A program made the position numbers and the translations under genes. Of a DNA stretch of 64,000 nucleotides, positions 24,450-35,464 are shown piece by piece. Within the stretch, counting starts at the first letter, position 1, and each line of letters begins with the position of its first letter. The stretch covers positions 1,860,001 through 1,924,000 of the forward strand of contig OX637620.1 of assembly GCA_951802195.1 (NCBI GenBank), read 5' to 3'. Under the pieces are notes generated by a model. That model saw nothing but the letters and a program-made list of their open reading frames with translations. It made no database searches and was not told where the DNA came from. Source of the stretch: Tausonia pullulans. Lineage: Eukaryota > Basidiomycota > Tremellomycetes > Cystofilobasidiales > Mrakiaceae.

Positions 24450-25785
24450 ATGTTTGGGTCTGAAATTGCTGCCATGAAAAATCTCGGAGTCCGAGGGGTG
24501 CATCTACTGCTCTCGTCTCGGGCGGACGAAGCAAGTGCAGAGACTGACCGGCCACGTTTCGTCGGCGCGCGTCGCAGGTCCTCCAGCAAGGTCTCAACAT
24601 GGCCACCGTTCTCGCATCAGGTGGGGGTTGTCTGTCGGACGAGAAAGGGGGAGCTTTCCTGACATCCCCCGTTGGTCTCAGGTCTCATGCTTTGGAAGGG
24701 TCTCTCGCTCGCTACCAACTCGGAGTCCCCCATCGTCGTCGTCCTCTCGTGCGTGTGCCCGTCGCCCTCCGCCGTCATACATGCCCACCCACTTATCACT
24801 ATGATGCTCTGTCGTCCAGAGGCTCCATGGAGCCGGCCTTTTTCCGCGGCGATCTCCTGTTCCTCACGAATCCGACGAGCGTGCCTTATGTCGTCGGCGA
24901 CATCACTGTCTACAATCAGCCCGGTCAGAAGGGCAACATCCCTATCGTCCACCGTGTCATCGAGGCCCATGATCTGTAAGGAGCTCTGGAGAGGCATGGC
25001 GGCCAGCGGATAGGCTGGACCAGGAGAAGAGAGCGAACTGATCGCGTTTCACCCTGGTCATTCGCCTCGCGGGTTCCTTTCACATACGTACACTCAGGCC
25101 AGGGACGTACGACCAGCTGCTCCTGACAAAGGGCGACAATAACGCGGCCGACGACGTCCAGCTCTACCTCGGTGAGCAGTGGCTCCACCGAAAGGACGTC
25201 GTCGGCAAGGTCCGGTGGTAAGTCGCGTCGTCGACGCGCTGACGTGGCGCCCGACCCGGAAATTGACAGAGTGCCCCCTTGCAGGTTCATGCCGTACATT
25301 GGCTACGCCACTATCGGTAAGTTATCCTCTGCTCCTGGACTCCCTCGGAAGAGGCGTGATGTCGGCAGCGCTTGCCCGACGACACACGCGCTCTCTTGGA
25401 ACGACACACAAGCTGAACTTCACTTCCCTCCCCTCCTCTCTCCAGCGAGTACGTGTGCCAAAATGTCCGTTTGCAGATCAGACGACTTAAACCATTCTTT
25501 CTGGCCCTGCCTGCTCCGTCCTCCTCCACAGTGGTGGGTTCACTCGAATGTCTTTGCCTACTCTTCGGCAAGCTCGGACTGATGGCTTGTTCGCTCTCTG
25601 CCCCTCCCCTCCCCCCCTTATCCAGAACGACTTCCCTCAGCTGAAATACGGTCCGCGACTCCCACCAAGGCGACTGTCTGGCTGTCGTCCCTCCAGTGAC
25701 TGACCGCTCCCTTGATTCCCCCATGCTTCTCACACCAGCGCTCCTCGGTGGTATGGGTCTCTACGTGCTGTTCAACAAGGAGTAG
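24450..25785 (+). CDS. SEC11: Signal peptidase complex catalytic subunit Sec11
   Basis: The ER-membrane serine protease that removes signal peptides. The N-terminus [16 protein letters not shown] joins [15 protein letters not shown] and [20 protein letters not shown], the single membrane anchor. The catalytic Ser box SGSMEP is formed across an intron (TC|A GGC TCC ATG GAG). The downstream boxes are [13 protein letters not shown] (catalytic His), [12 protein letters not shown] (acidic box) and [10 protein letters not shown]. The C-terminus is [20 protein letters not shown] then NKE and TAG at 25783-25785. Between ATC G (25316) and AAC (25626), the Sec11 consensus needs two residues. They fit only if CGA (25446-25448) and TG (25532-25533) are used as 3-nt and 2-nt exons with canonical sites, giving TI-AM-NDF (see findings). 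The last 25-nt exon (25626-25650) is also very small. Confidence 0.93.
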
Positions 25786-26613
25786 ATGAGTGTGCAGTGG
25801 ATGGCATGGACCCTGGTTCTCGCTCGCTTCCGTCCATGGCGCTCCCTCTGAGTTTCTGAGTGTAGTAGATAGGGGAGGGACAGGTGTCGCGTGGGTTGGG
25901 AGGCATGGTGGCGTCGGGACCTGCCCGCTTCGATCGATCGCTGCGCTGCGCTGGGCCAGTCACGGATCGAGGCTCGGCCCATGAACATTAGGGCGAGACC
26001 CCCCGTCGAACGCGACCGACCCTCTCGACGCGTTTCTGGCGCGGGAGCTGATTCCGCATGGAGAAAGAAACGGCAGAAGGAGCAGGCAGGAAGGGCCCCG
26101 ACGACGGCGGGCGGAAGCGGGGAGGGGAGAGCTGTCGGGGCCGGCCCTAGACGAGACGAGACAGTTGCCCGCTATCCCGCGCGCGGATGCAGGCGCACGG
26201 CCGAGGACGAGGGAGCGAGAGCAGATGGACGAGAGGACGGACGAGACACTAGAAGAAGCAGACCGACGCCGAAGAGGAAAGAAGGGAGTGTGCTTTCCGG
26301 TTCGCCTCCATCTCGGCCTGTGGCGGAGACTCTGATGCGAGGAACAAGCTTAGCTCCAGAGTTTGGTGTGACGCCCGCCCGCCCGCTTTCTGGCTGGGGG
26401 AAGACGCCGGAAGCGGCGAGGCTGCGCAGAGCGCGAGCGCCAGACGCGGGGGCGAGGACAGGGCGAAACGCGCGGGCGGACGGGGGGCGCAAGGGCGAAA
26501 GAGGGCGGGCGACCGCGTTTCCCTTCGTCTCTCCCCTATAACCGTCAAGTCCCTCCCCCCCTCGCTCCTCCCACACCCTCGTTTTCTCGTTCTCCCTTCT
26601 CTCTTCTCTCACA
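25786..26613. other. GC-rich 5' flank of UDP-glucose dehydrogenase
   Basis: This 828-bp region holds the SEC11 3' end and the UGD1 promoter. It is very GC-rich between 26.0 and 26.5 kb, with purine-rich stretches that keep frames open by chance. A CT-rich tract of about 60 bp precedes the UGD1 ATG. A perfect inverted CGATCGATCG occurs near 25936-25945. No gene was recognised. Confidence 0.5.
26537..26541 (+). promoter_or_regulatory. Possible TATA box of UGD1
   Basis: CTATAA occurs about 73 bp before the UGD1 start codon, in otherwise GC- and CT-rich DNA, followed by a long pyrimidine tract that suits transcription initiation. The position fits a fungal TATA element, but one short match is weak evidence. 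Confidence 0.3.
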
Positions 26614-29255
26614 ATGGCCCCCACCGAGGTTAAGAAGATCTGCTGCAGTGAGTACCAGGGGCATACGGCGGGCCATCTCACCCTCCCAGCCGTCTCCGGC
26701 CAGGTCGCCTCAGCCAATCGATGCTGCTATCGCGACGATGGCCCGCCCTCTCTTGCTGCCCGCCCGCCGTGTGCAGTGGCTGACTGCTCGTTCTCTTACC
26801 TCTTCCCTCGGCCCAGTTGGCGCCGGCTACGTCGGTACGTCGTCGTCGCGCTCTCAAGTCTCATGCATGCAGCCGCGGCTCTCGCGCCCCACCGCGGCCG
26901 CGTCCCCTCTCTCCTCTTCACGCGTCTCGGCTGCTCACCGTGCCCTCGCTCCCCTCTGCCCCTGCCTGCCTGCCTGCCCCAGGCGGACCCACCTGCGCCG
27001 TCATCGCGCTCAAGTGCCCCCACATGTGCGTCTCGTCGTTGCTGAGCCCAGATGCCAGGCACCGGGCGGCCGCTGACGGTGTGTGTGCCTCGCGTCGACC
27101 CCTTGCCCCACGCCCACCCGATCTCTCTTTTCCGCGCTGCTCGCCCTGCTGCCCTTTCTCGCTCCCCCGTCTCCCCCTCGCCCTCGCCCTCGCTCCCCGG
27201 ACCCGCTTGTGTCTCCCTCCTTTCTCTCCCCTTGGTCCCCGGCCCCCGTCTCGCCACCGCCCGAATACAGCACCGTCACCATCGTCGACCTCAACCAAGC
27301 TCGTATCGACGCCTGGAACTCGCCCAACTTCGAGCTCCCCAGTGAGGCCCTCGTTCCACGGCTGCCGACCCGTCCGTTCCGACCCCAAGGAGGGCACGAG
27401 CGAGCGGGCGGGCGGTTCTGCCGCCGATTCTGCATGTCACCCCCAGACTGAGGCATCTGTCGTTTCCCCCCCTCCCCCCTCATCCCCACCAGTCTACGAG
27501 CCCGGACTCGAGGATGTCATCCGCCAGTGCCGCGGCAAGAACCTCTTCTTCTCGACCGAGGTCGACAAGGGCATCGACGAGGCCGACCTCATCTTTGTCG
27601 TGCGTCTTGCAGACTCCCCGCTTTGAGCCTGGATGTGCACGTTCGCGCCAGGCATCTGAGACACGAGCTGATCTCGCCCTCTCTGGGCTTTCCGCTCTCT
27701 CTCTCTTACTCGCCGATGTTCAGTCCGTCAACGTGAGTGGCTGCTTCCTAACGAGGAGTCTAAATGAGGAGCGCATCGAGAGAGCGGACGCTGACTTGCT
27801 TCTCGCTCGCTCTGTAGACCCCCACCAAGAAGTCCGGTGCGTCGGACGATCCCGCCTCAACGGCCCCTGCTGGGACTCTTCGTGTAGGCTGACGTGACTG
27901 TTGGCTTTCTGCTTACTAGGTGTTGGAGCTGGATTCGCTGCCGACCTCAAGTGAGCCCAGATGCAGCCGACGCATACATGCAGCAGGACGAACCGAGCCT
28001 GATCGCTGATCCTGTTTCTCCCTCCTCCAGCTACATCGAGCTTGCTACCCGCCAGATCGCTCGCGTTGCCACTACTGACAAGATCGTCGTCGAGAAGTCC
28101 ACCGTCCCCTGCCGCACTGCCGAGTCGATGAGGACCATCCTCGACGCCAACGCCCGCTCCGGTGTCCACTTCGACATTCTCTCCAACCCCGAGTTCCTCG
28201 CCGAGGGAACCGCCATCGCCGACCTCTTCGCCCCGGACCGTGTCCTCATTGGATCTCTCCAGACCCCTGAGGGTCTCGCTGCTTCGAACGCACTCTCCTC
28301 CGTTTACGGCAACTGGGTTCCGTGAGTTGCAGAAGACGTCTCTCTCTGCGAAGCTCCTCCCTCCCTCCCGATTGCTGACTCCCCCTACAGCAAGAACCAG
28401 ATCCTCACCGTCGGTCTCTGGTCGTCCGAGCTCTCCAAGCTCGCCGCCAACGCCATGCTCGCCCAGCGTATCTCGTCCGTCAACGCCCTCTCGGCTATTT
28501 GCGAGGCTACCGGCGCCAACATCGACGAGGTCGCGTTCGCCGTCGGAAAGGACTCGCGCATCGGTCCCAAGTTCCTCAAGGCCTCGGTTGGCTTCGGTGG
28601 CTCTTGCTTCCAGAAGGACATCCTCAACCTTGTCTACCTCTCCGAGTCGCTCCACCTCCCCGAGGTTGCTGCCTACTGGAAGGCCGTCGTTGACATGAAC
28701 GAGTACCAGAAGAACCGTTTCTCGTCCAACATCGTCAAGACACTCTTCTCGACCGTCACCAACAAGAAGATCGCCGTCCTCGGTTTCGCGTTCAAGAAGG
28801 ACACCGGAGACACCCGCGAGTCGGCCTCGATCCGGCTCATTCACAACTTCGTCGCCGAGTCTGCCAACGTCTCTGTCTACGACCCGGAGGTCAAGGCCGA
28901 CCAGATCTGGATGGACCTTGAGGAGGGAGGCAACGACCTTGCCAAGTGTGAGTGGACCCCTTTGTTTCCGCATTCAGATCGGACACTCGCTGACTTGACT
29001 GGCTGGCATCTATCTCTCACAGACAAGAAGAAGGTCACCATCTCGCCCTCGGCCGTTGAAGCCTGCAAGGGTGCTGCTGCCATCGTCATCGCGACTGAGT
29101 GGGACGAGTTCAAGACCCTCGACTGGTCCGCCGTCTACGGCGAGATGTCCAAGCCGGCTTTCGTCTTTGACGGTCGTCTCATTCTCGACGCCCCGGCGCT
29201 CCGCAAGATCGGCTTCTCGGTCCACCAGATCGGTTCCGGATGGCCCTCGCTCTAA
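26614..29255 (+). CDS. UGD1: UDP-glucose 6-dehydrogenase
   Basis: Oxidises UDP-glucose to UDP-glucuronate with NAD, supplying UDP-glucuronate and UDP-xylose for capsule, wall or glycan synthesis. Exon 1 (26614-26647) encodes [11 protein letters not shown]. An 18-nt exon (26817-26834) completes the NAD-binding loop IGAGYVG, and a third short exon gives [13 protein letters not shown]. Then come [76 protein letters not shown] and [20 protein letters not shown]. The catalytic Cys lies in [20 protein letters not shown]. The C-terminal UDP-binding half has [31 protein letters not shown] and FDGRLILD, and ends [10 protein letters not shown] at TAA 29253-29255. About eight introns are crowded into the 5' half. 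Confidence 0.97.
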
Positions 29256-29868
29256 ACGCGCCTCGCGTGCGTGACGGACTTGGTTTGATTCTTCTTTCTT
29301 TATTTTCTCACTTCTTTCTGTCTCTGCTCCTCTGGGTCTCGTTCTCTCTCTCTCTTCGCTCTTCGTCTTTTTTGATTGCCCATCAACCCGTACTCCCTTG
29401 TCTTTTTCCTCCCTCCATTTCGCGGGCCATACTAGATAGAGGCATCTTTTGTTCATCCCTGCTCAGGCAAGACGAGAAGGCACGCAAGTAGCTGGTGGTT
29501 ATTAGACAATCCCCTCGTCGGCTTGTCACCCACCCCCCTCGGCGTCCGCGAGCAAGTTCCGCCTGCCGCCACCGCTGTGCCCGTCCATCCGTCCTCGGGT
29601 CCTGTCAGACCCTTGGGAGAGCCCCTTCCGTTGGTTGCCTCAGAACGACCATCTCTCTCTCTCTCTCTTCTCTTCTCCTCTCTTCCCTTCTTGCTCACTT
29701 CCAACCACCATCAAGAAGGACACCCGTAGGGCCAGAGATAGCACAACACTGCGCCCCCGCCTCCCCAGCACCGCCTCCCACCGACCCCTCCCCTCCCCCC
29801 CTCCCTCCCCCCCCCCCCTCCCTGTTCCACTACCTCCCCTCGACTATCACCTTTCCCCGACCGCTATC
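29256..29868. other. Intergenic region after UGD1
   Basis: A 613-bp pyrimidine-rich spacer holding the UGD1 3' untranslated region and the promoter or leader of the next gene. It contains (CT)n-rich patches near 29647-29690 and C runs near 29795-29818. No coding frame is convincing. Confidence 0.5.
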
Positions 29869-32266
29869 ATGGCTCGCTCTTCCCTTCCATCGTCCTTTCG
29901 ACAACCTCCCCCCCTCCCCCTTTTCCTCACGCTCGCTTTCCTCGTCATCGACGTCGTTCCCTCGACCGCGGCCTCCCCGCCTCCCGGGCTGCGGTCACTC
30001 ACCGCCCGGCAGCAATCGTCGTCGACCAGCTCCAGCAACCACTCCTCCTCGCCCTCGCCATCAGCGATCATCGCCACGGCCGTCGTCTCGGGCGTCGTGG
30101 TGCTGGGGTTCGTTGTGTACATACTCATGAGGAGGCGGAGGTCGAAGAAGGTGGGCGGGGCAGGAGCAGGGGTGAGTTCCATCTTCTTCTCTTCGGGGTC
30201 TGGAGCGGGCGACAAGGAACAGGAGGGGGAGGAGGGAAAGGGGGGGGGGGGGGGAAGAGAGAGCACGAGGAGGGGGGAAGGGGTGTTGGAAAGCTCGAAG
30301 GCGGTTGTCGTTGCCGCTCTGTGTCTGTCCGTCTGCGAGCGGAAGACGGTATACGCAGAACGGGAGAAGGAAGGATCGAATGCTGACGTGACCCACGGCT
30401 CGACGCGCCTCTCTTGCCTCCCCCCCCTTTCACAAGCAGTTGCCGGCCCCCGCCGCGTCCTCTGCCACTGCCCGGGCCGTCACCACCACGCCCACAGCAG
30501 GCGGCATCAGCGCTGAGGGCCGCGAACAGGCCGAGGCGGAGCGCGAGAGGCAGAGGGCGATCAACTTGAGCGATGCGAGAAGAAATGCGAGGGCCGAGAG
30601 GGCCAGGCGCCAAGGGAGCCAGGTGAGCGAGCGCGCGGCTGTGGTAAGGCATGTTATGGTGTGAGTGGTTGGCTGACTGAGAGACCGGTGTATATTTAGA
30701 GGAGCGTCAGGTCGCTGCCGAGGTATCAGAAGGAGGTGGACGAAAACGAGATGGTCCTTGTCAAGTGAGTGTCGTCTCGTTTCCCCTCCCTTATCCTTCC
30801 GCGCGTGTCTAATCGACCTCTTCCAACGCAGAGCCGAAGAGGGACACGACGAGTACGCCAGCCCCGAGTCCGAGTCTGAGTCCGAGTCCGATTCCGATGG
30901 CAGCGACGAGGGCCGCCGAGGAGCCTCCAACTCTTACCCCCCTCGCTCACGGGACAACGACGCTCTCCTCGGAACCTCCCCTGGAGAGCGACCAGAGAGC
31001 ATCACCCTCCCATCACACACGTCCGAGCCTTCCACATTCACTGCCCGTTCTCACTCGACCCGCGAGACCCGCTCGACGTCCGTCTCGACCGCCGGATCCA
31101 CGGGCGGCCAAAACTCCAACGACGACCATGCGGCTCTGCTGGCTCATGGATGGGGAGAGGCGCCGGCGTACGACGACGATGGGGGGCAGGATAATTACCG
31201 CGTTACTGGCGGACCGCCTTCTGGCCCACCAACTCCAACGCCCACTCCCATTGCCCCAACTTCTTCGCCATTCATGACGGAATGGAACCGTGCTGGAGGG
31301 CTGGCGATCAGGCGTCTGTTCAGCTTCCGGAATAACAGTGACAATCAGCAGGCCGAGCTTCCTCTGCCCGTCACCTTCTCCAGCCTCGCTGCGCCGACAA
31401 CCTCGTCACCAGCTGCTCCCGCCACCCGCGGCCACCGCCCGTCCACCTCCATCTCCACGCTTCACACCGACCGCTTCGGTGGTTCATCCCACTCGCTCCT
31501 CCTTCGGCCCTTCAACTCGCGTAATTCGACCTCCTCAATGGGCCTTGAGGACCGGAGACGACTGACGAGCCCGAGTCAGCTCAGCATCTCAGCGCCGATC
31601 CAGGACACGCTCGTCAAGACCAACTTTTCACCACCGAAGAGCGGGTTCACGCCGGATCGTAGGTGCCGAAACAATTCTCCTTCTCCTGGCGTTGGCTGAT
31701 CCATTCCGTTCTCCATTCAATTAGAGATGAAGTTTATCAGCTCCACCTCCACCCTCGGCCAATACGCAATCCCATTCGGCGAACCCTCCCGCCGCTCGTT
31801 CGACACTCGCCGTCGATCCGCCGACGTGCAGCGCAGCGGCGAGCAAGGGACGGACGAAGTGCCTCCCCCTGCGTGGCAGGACAATCCTAGTGATCCCGAG
31901 GGCCTTCCGAGCTCGGGGGCGTCGCCCGTCTTCCCTGCAGAAGGCTTACCAACGCCTGTAGCCTCGCTGCCTCCTTCCCCCCCAACTGTTACAACGATGA
32001 TGACGACAACGACAACGAATCCCCCTGCCATTGCTCCAATCGACCAGGACGACGAGATCCGGCCGGTCTCCCTTGTTCACGACGACAACGAAGGCGACGA
32101 CGGTTCCGAGAACTACGACGTCAAGCTCGCTCGTTTTGACGCCAGTTTGTCTATCTCGCCTTCCCAGCGTACAACGCCGACCCCCGGGGGTGAAAGTGGT
32201 ATCGAGGTCCAAATCGAGCCGGCGACGCCCATCTCGGTTACGCCGCACGGCGGAGGTTTGGCTTGA
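29869..32266 (+). CDS. Ser/Thr-rich single-pass membrane protein with long acidic cytosolic tail, unknown
   Basis: The start MARSSLPSSFRQ is followed by a hydrophobic signal peptide (LPLFLTLAFLVIDVVPST) and a short Ser/Thr/Pro-rich outer segment. One membrane span follows (AIIATAVVSGVVVLGFVVYI), then the stop-transfer RRRRSKK. The intracellular part is long and disordered, read through at least four introns: a charged coiled-coil-like AEGREQAEAERERQRAINLS, RSLPRYQKEVDENEMVLV, a Ser-Glu repeat (SESESESESDSD), then Ser/Pro/Thr-rich sequence with TLGQYAIPFGEPSRRS and an acidic DQDDEIRPVSLVHDDNEGDD. It ends at TGA 32264-32266. The architecture resembles fungal wall-stress sensors (Mid2/Wsc layout), but no Wsc or other known domain is visible, so function is not assigned. 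The G-rich run at 30240-30254 lies in the first intron. Confidence 0.65.
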
Positions 32267-32522
32267 TGAATCAATCCTGTTTCTCTGCCCCTGCTCCTGC
32301 TCCTGTCCTCTGCTCCTGCTCCTGTTCCTTTATTCCCTTTTTTTCTTCTTCTCATGTTCCTTTCGCTTCTTCCTCTCCGTCCTCTTTCTTCCCTTTCGAT
32401 ATGAACAGTCACGACTTTTCCTATGTCTCCTCTCACGACGTGCTGGCCCCCTCTCCTCCTCTCCCGCAGATCATCATCTCGCCTCATTTTTCTCTCACTT
32501 TTATTTAGCTGCATGCTCAATG

Positions 32523-32524
<2 letters not shown>

Positions 32525-32576
<52 letters not shown>
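32525..32576. repeat. (CT)n dinucleotide microsatellite, about 26 units
   Basis: An uninterrupted CT repeat of about 52 nt within a longer pyrimidine tract. It sits in the 440-bp convergent spacer between the membrane-protein gene (stop 32266) and RMD1 (stop 32706), so it probably lies in a 3' untranslated region. It contains no gene and is likely to be length-variable between strains. Confidence 0.95.
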
Positions 32577-32583
<7 letters not shown>

Positions 32584-32705
32584 TCTCTCTTCTTCCCTTC
32601 CTAGGAAGGCTCGTTGCGTCAAAGGGGAAAGGGCGCATGCTCGAGGACATGAGTCATGAAAGGAAGGACGGGCGGGAGCCAGAGGGAGGTGAGGGGAATC
32701 CCCGT

Positions 32706-35308
32706 TCACGCAAAGAGATCAACGGCGATGGTGATGAGGCCGAGGATGATCTCGAGGACTGGGGGGGACGCGAGGGAGGTGTCAGCCTTACTTAACGCCG
32801 GCCGGCCCAGGTTGCTGCTGCTGCGGCTCGCGGACGAGAAGGGAAGACCGACCGATGAGCCAAATGACGATCATCTCGAGCCCCTCTCCGTGAGCGCTGT
32901 TGACGGTCTCCTACAAGGGAGCCGCCGAGGGAAGGGCGGAAGTGAGCGACCACGCGCCCATCAGACAGCCAGGGAACAACCAGGGAGACAGAGAGCGGAC
33001 CTTGAGGAGACGCAGCATGTCCTGAAGCACATCGACACGGCCGGTGATGACTTTCAGACGTTGGGGAACCTCGAGATACGTCTTGAACGCAAGGTAGAGG
33101 GGCTCGAGATCGGGCTGCGGGAGGGGGGAGGGGAGGGGGGAGGGGAGGGGGAGGGGAAGGGGGAGGGGAAAGGGAGCAGGAGAGTACGTTAGCGAGAGGG
33201 AATTGGTTTGCCGAGAGAGAGAGAGCCGGAAGACGAACGAAGGACCAAAATAGTTCCTAGAGTCGGTTTTTAGAGTGACCGTCAGCAGTGGCTCTGTGAG
33301 CGGACAAGACAGGGCAGACGGCGTACAGGCGAGTCAACCATAGAGCCAGAGACGAGAGAGATGTTGACTCGGAGAAGGAAAAGTCGACCGATTTGCTTCA
33401 TCTGTTGAGTGTGTGACACCAGGTCGTCAGAATTTCCCCGCCTCGGGAAGGCCACAAAGGACATACAATCTCGTTCTTTGGAAGTCGGATCTTGCCTGAC
33501 TCGGCGATACCCTGAGGGATGTCCTTCGTCTCGTCGATCGTCGATCCAACGGCGGCCTCGAAGAACGAGAGCTTGCACGACTGGGCGAGTGCATGCGAGA
33601 GCGAGAGCTTCGTCCTGCAGGCAGCGAGGTGAGTCAGACTGGGCTCGCTGGGAGGTGAAGGGCGCGGACACCGACATGTAGGAGGAGCCCTTCTTGAGGG
33701 CAATAACGTCGTTGTATATTCTAAGGCCGCATATAAGATTAGCGGGAGCCAGGGAAGGGCAATGCTTTCATACTCACCGTGAATAGTTGGCGTAGTAATA
33801 ATTCAGGTCTTCCATCTCGACATCGTCTGACGCCAGCCGCTCCACCTCGAATCGCCGTCTGCGATGCGCTTACCAAGGTCAGCGCGTCCCAGTAGCATTT
33901 TAGGTACAACTCACACTCACAAAGACGAAAGGAACCTTCGCTCCTGTTCTACCGTCATGCCCCAGATGACGACCGTGCCGTACTCAAAGATGAAGATCTG
34001 GCGTCCCGCGTAAAGTTGTCAACCTACGCGGCACATACAACCGCAGCATCTCTTCAGCGCAGCCACTGACCTCAGCCTTGACCCGCCTCTCCTGAGGAAC
34101 CCCCCGCCCGTTGCCATCTCCTTCGTCGCCGCTCGCCTCACTCTCGATGGCGAACCGTGGCCGCTTCTTCTTCCGCACCTCCTCGGGCTTTTCAGCGCCC
34201 AAGCCGCCGCCCTCAATATCGACGAGCGTCTCAGTCGGAACGACCTCCCCGATGGCTTGGTTGTTAGCGGGGTTGAGGGACGAACCAGGCCGACCGGGTG
34301 ACGCCGGTGGGAGAGCAGAGGAGGACGAGGCGGAATTGGAAGGAAGAGGGAAAGAGTAAGGGGTGTAGATGGCCTCGTCGAACTGGAAATGACTAGAGAT
34401 ATCAGCAAGAGGATGAAGTCGCGCAGTACAGATGGAGAGAGCTTGCTCGCCTTGACAGGATGGGTGAAGTGCGTTGAGCGACGCGCCCTGAGGTGCTCCA
34501 GGAGAGGCTCCATCCGGTAGGACCTGAGAGTTGACTTCAGTGTGTAAGCGCGCCACGTATATGAACCCATCAGTGACTCACGTCGCAGTGCAGTATGCCG
34601 TAACACGAGGCAGGCGAGCCTATAGGTCCAAGGGCAGAGTCAAGAGCAGCGCGGAATGCGCGTGCTTCACGAGACGCACGCACCTTCTCCTTTCTTGTTA
34701 GGCGCATGGCATCGCGCCTGGCGGACCCAGCAGGAATCTGAGCGAGCTGTTTGTAGACCTGTAGAGAGAGGAAGAAGGAAACGAGAGGTGAGCACGATGC
34801 ATGAGGGCGAAAAGAGCGTCAGTGTCTTTCGGTCTTGAGACTGGTCAACCCCCCCTCTCTCTGCCAAGGAACTGACTTGAACGTCGTCCTCAATCTCCTC
34901 CTCCGGTGCTGAGTCGTCGTCCGAGTCGTCGTCTCCATTGGCATCTCCGTCTGCTTTGACGGCCGACGCTACGGGGAGGGGCTCGACCTCTTCGGGCAGA
35001 ACCTAGGAACGTGAGTTGCGTCGTCAGTATGAGGTCATCGTCAGCGAGGTTGCGCTTTCCGTCGTTCAACTGAGCGAGTCGGTTCTTAAGCAAGGTAGCC
35101 GCACTTTGAGTTTTTGGCTGGCCTTGGTCGATCTGTGTGGATTATGTTAGATGGTTGGCGACGGAGAGCTCGAGAGAAGACAGCGGGACAGAGGGACAAA
35201 GGCAGAGACTTGCCGATTCGGACCGCGAGGCGCTGGGGCCGAAGAACCCGCAGGCTGTGCGGGCTGCCTCACAGAGGTCGGGAGGCTGTTCCTGGTGTTG
35301 CTCGACAT
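32706..35308 (-). CDS. RMD1: RMD1/RMND1-family protein (DUF155)
   Basis: A member of the RMD1/RMD8/RMND1 family, needed for meiotic nuclear division in yeast by name, with mitochondrial roles known for the human protein. The start at 35308 gives MSSNTRNSLPTSVRQPAQ. A GC-AG intron (35133-35213) joins GPNR to STKASQKLK, then VLPEEVEPLPV and an acidic DDDSDDDSAPEEEIEDDVQ. The conserved core is EIFIFEYGTVVIWGMT, RFEVERLASDDVEMEDLNYY, IYNDVIALKKGSSYM, KLSLSHALAQSCKLSFFE and AVGSTIDETKDIPQ. The C-terminus LEPLYLAFKTYLEVPQRLKV, GRVDVLQDMLRLLKE, HGERLEMIVIWLI, LEIILGLITIAVDLFA gives the family's final membrane segment and stops at TGA 32706-32708. A G-rich repeat lies in one intron (33121-33175). About ten introns. 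Confidence 0.9.
33118..33178. repeat. (GGGGAG)-like G-rich tract in an RMD1 intron
   Basis: About 60 bases of imperfect GGGGAG/GGGGGA units on the + strand. On the transcribed RMD1 strand this is a C/T tract next to an exon edge, so it may double as an extended polypyrimidine region. The G-rich strand has many runs of at least four G and could form a G-quadruplex. Confidence 0.7.
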
Positions 35309-35464
35309 GCAGAGACAGGGAAGTTGATTGGTCGTTGGTTGATAGGGTTGATGGTCGTCGTTGGGATGGAGGCTTCCCCGCGCGAGGGAGGAGAGCGATT
35401 CGACGTTCTCCGGTTCGATGCCCTTCCCCCCTCCATAGCAACCGAACACCCAACCACCACCATC

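Noticed and set aside
27720-28973. 417-codon open frame on the minus strand
   Set aside because: It is the exact antisense of well-conserved UDP-glucose dehydrogenase exons. High GC at third positions keeps the opposite strand open.
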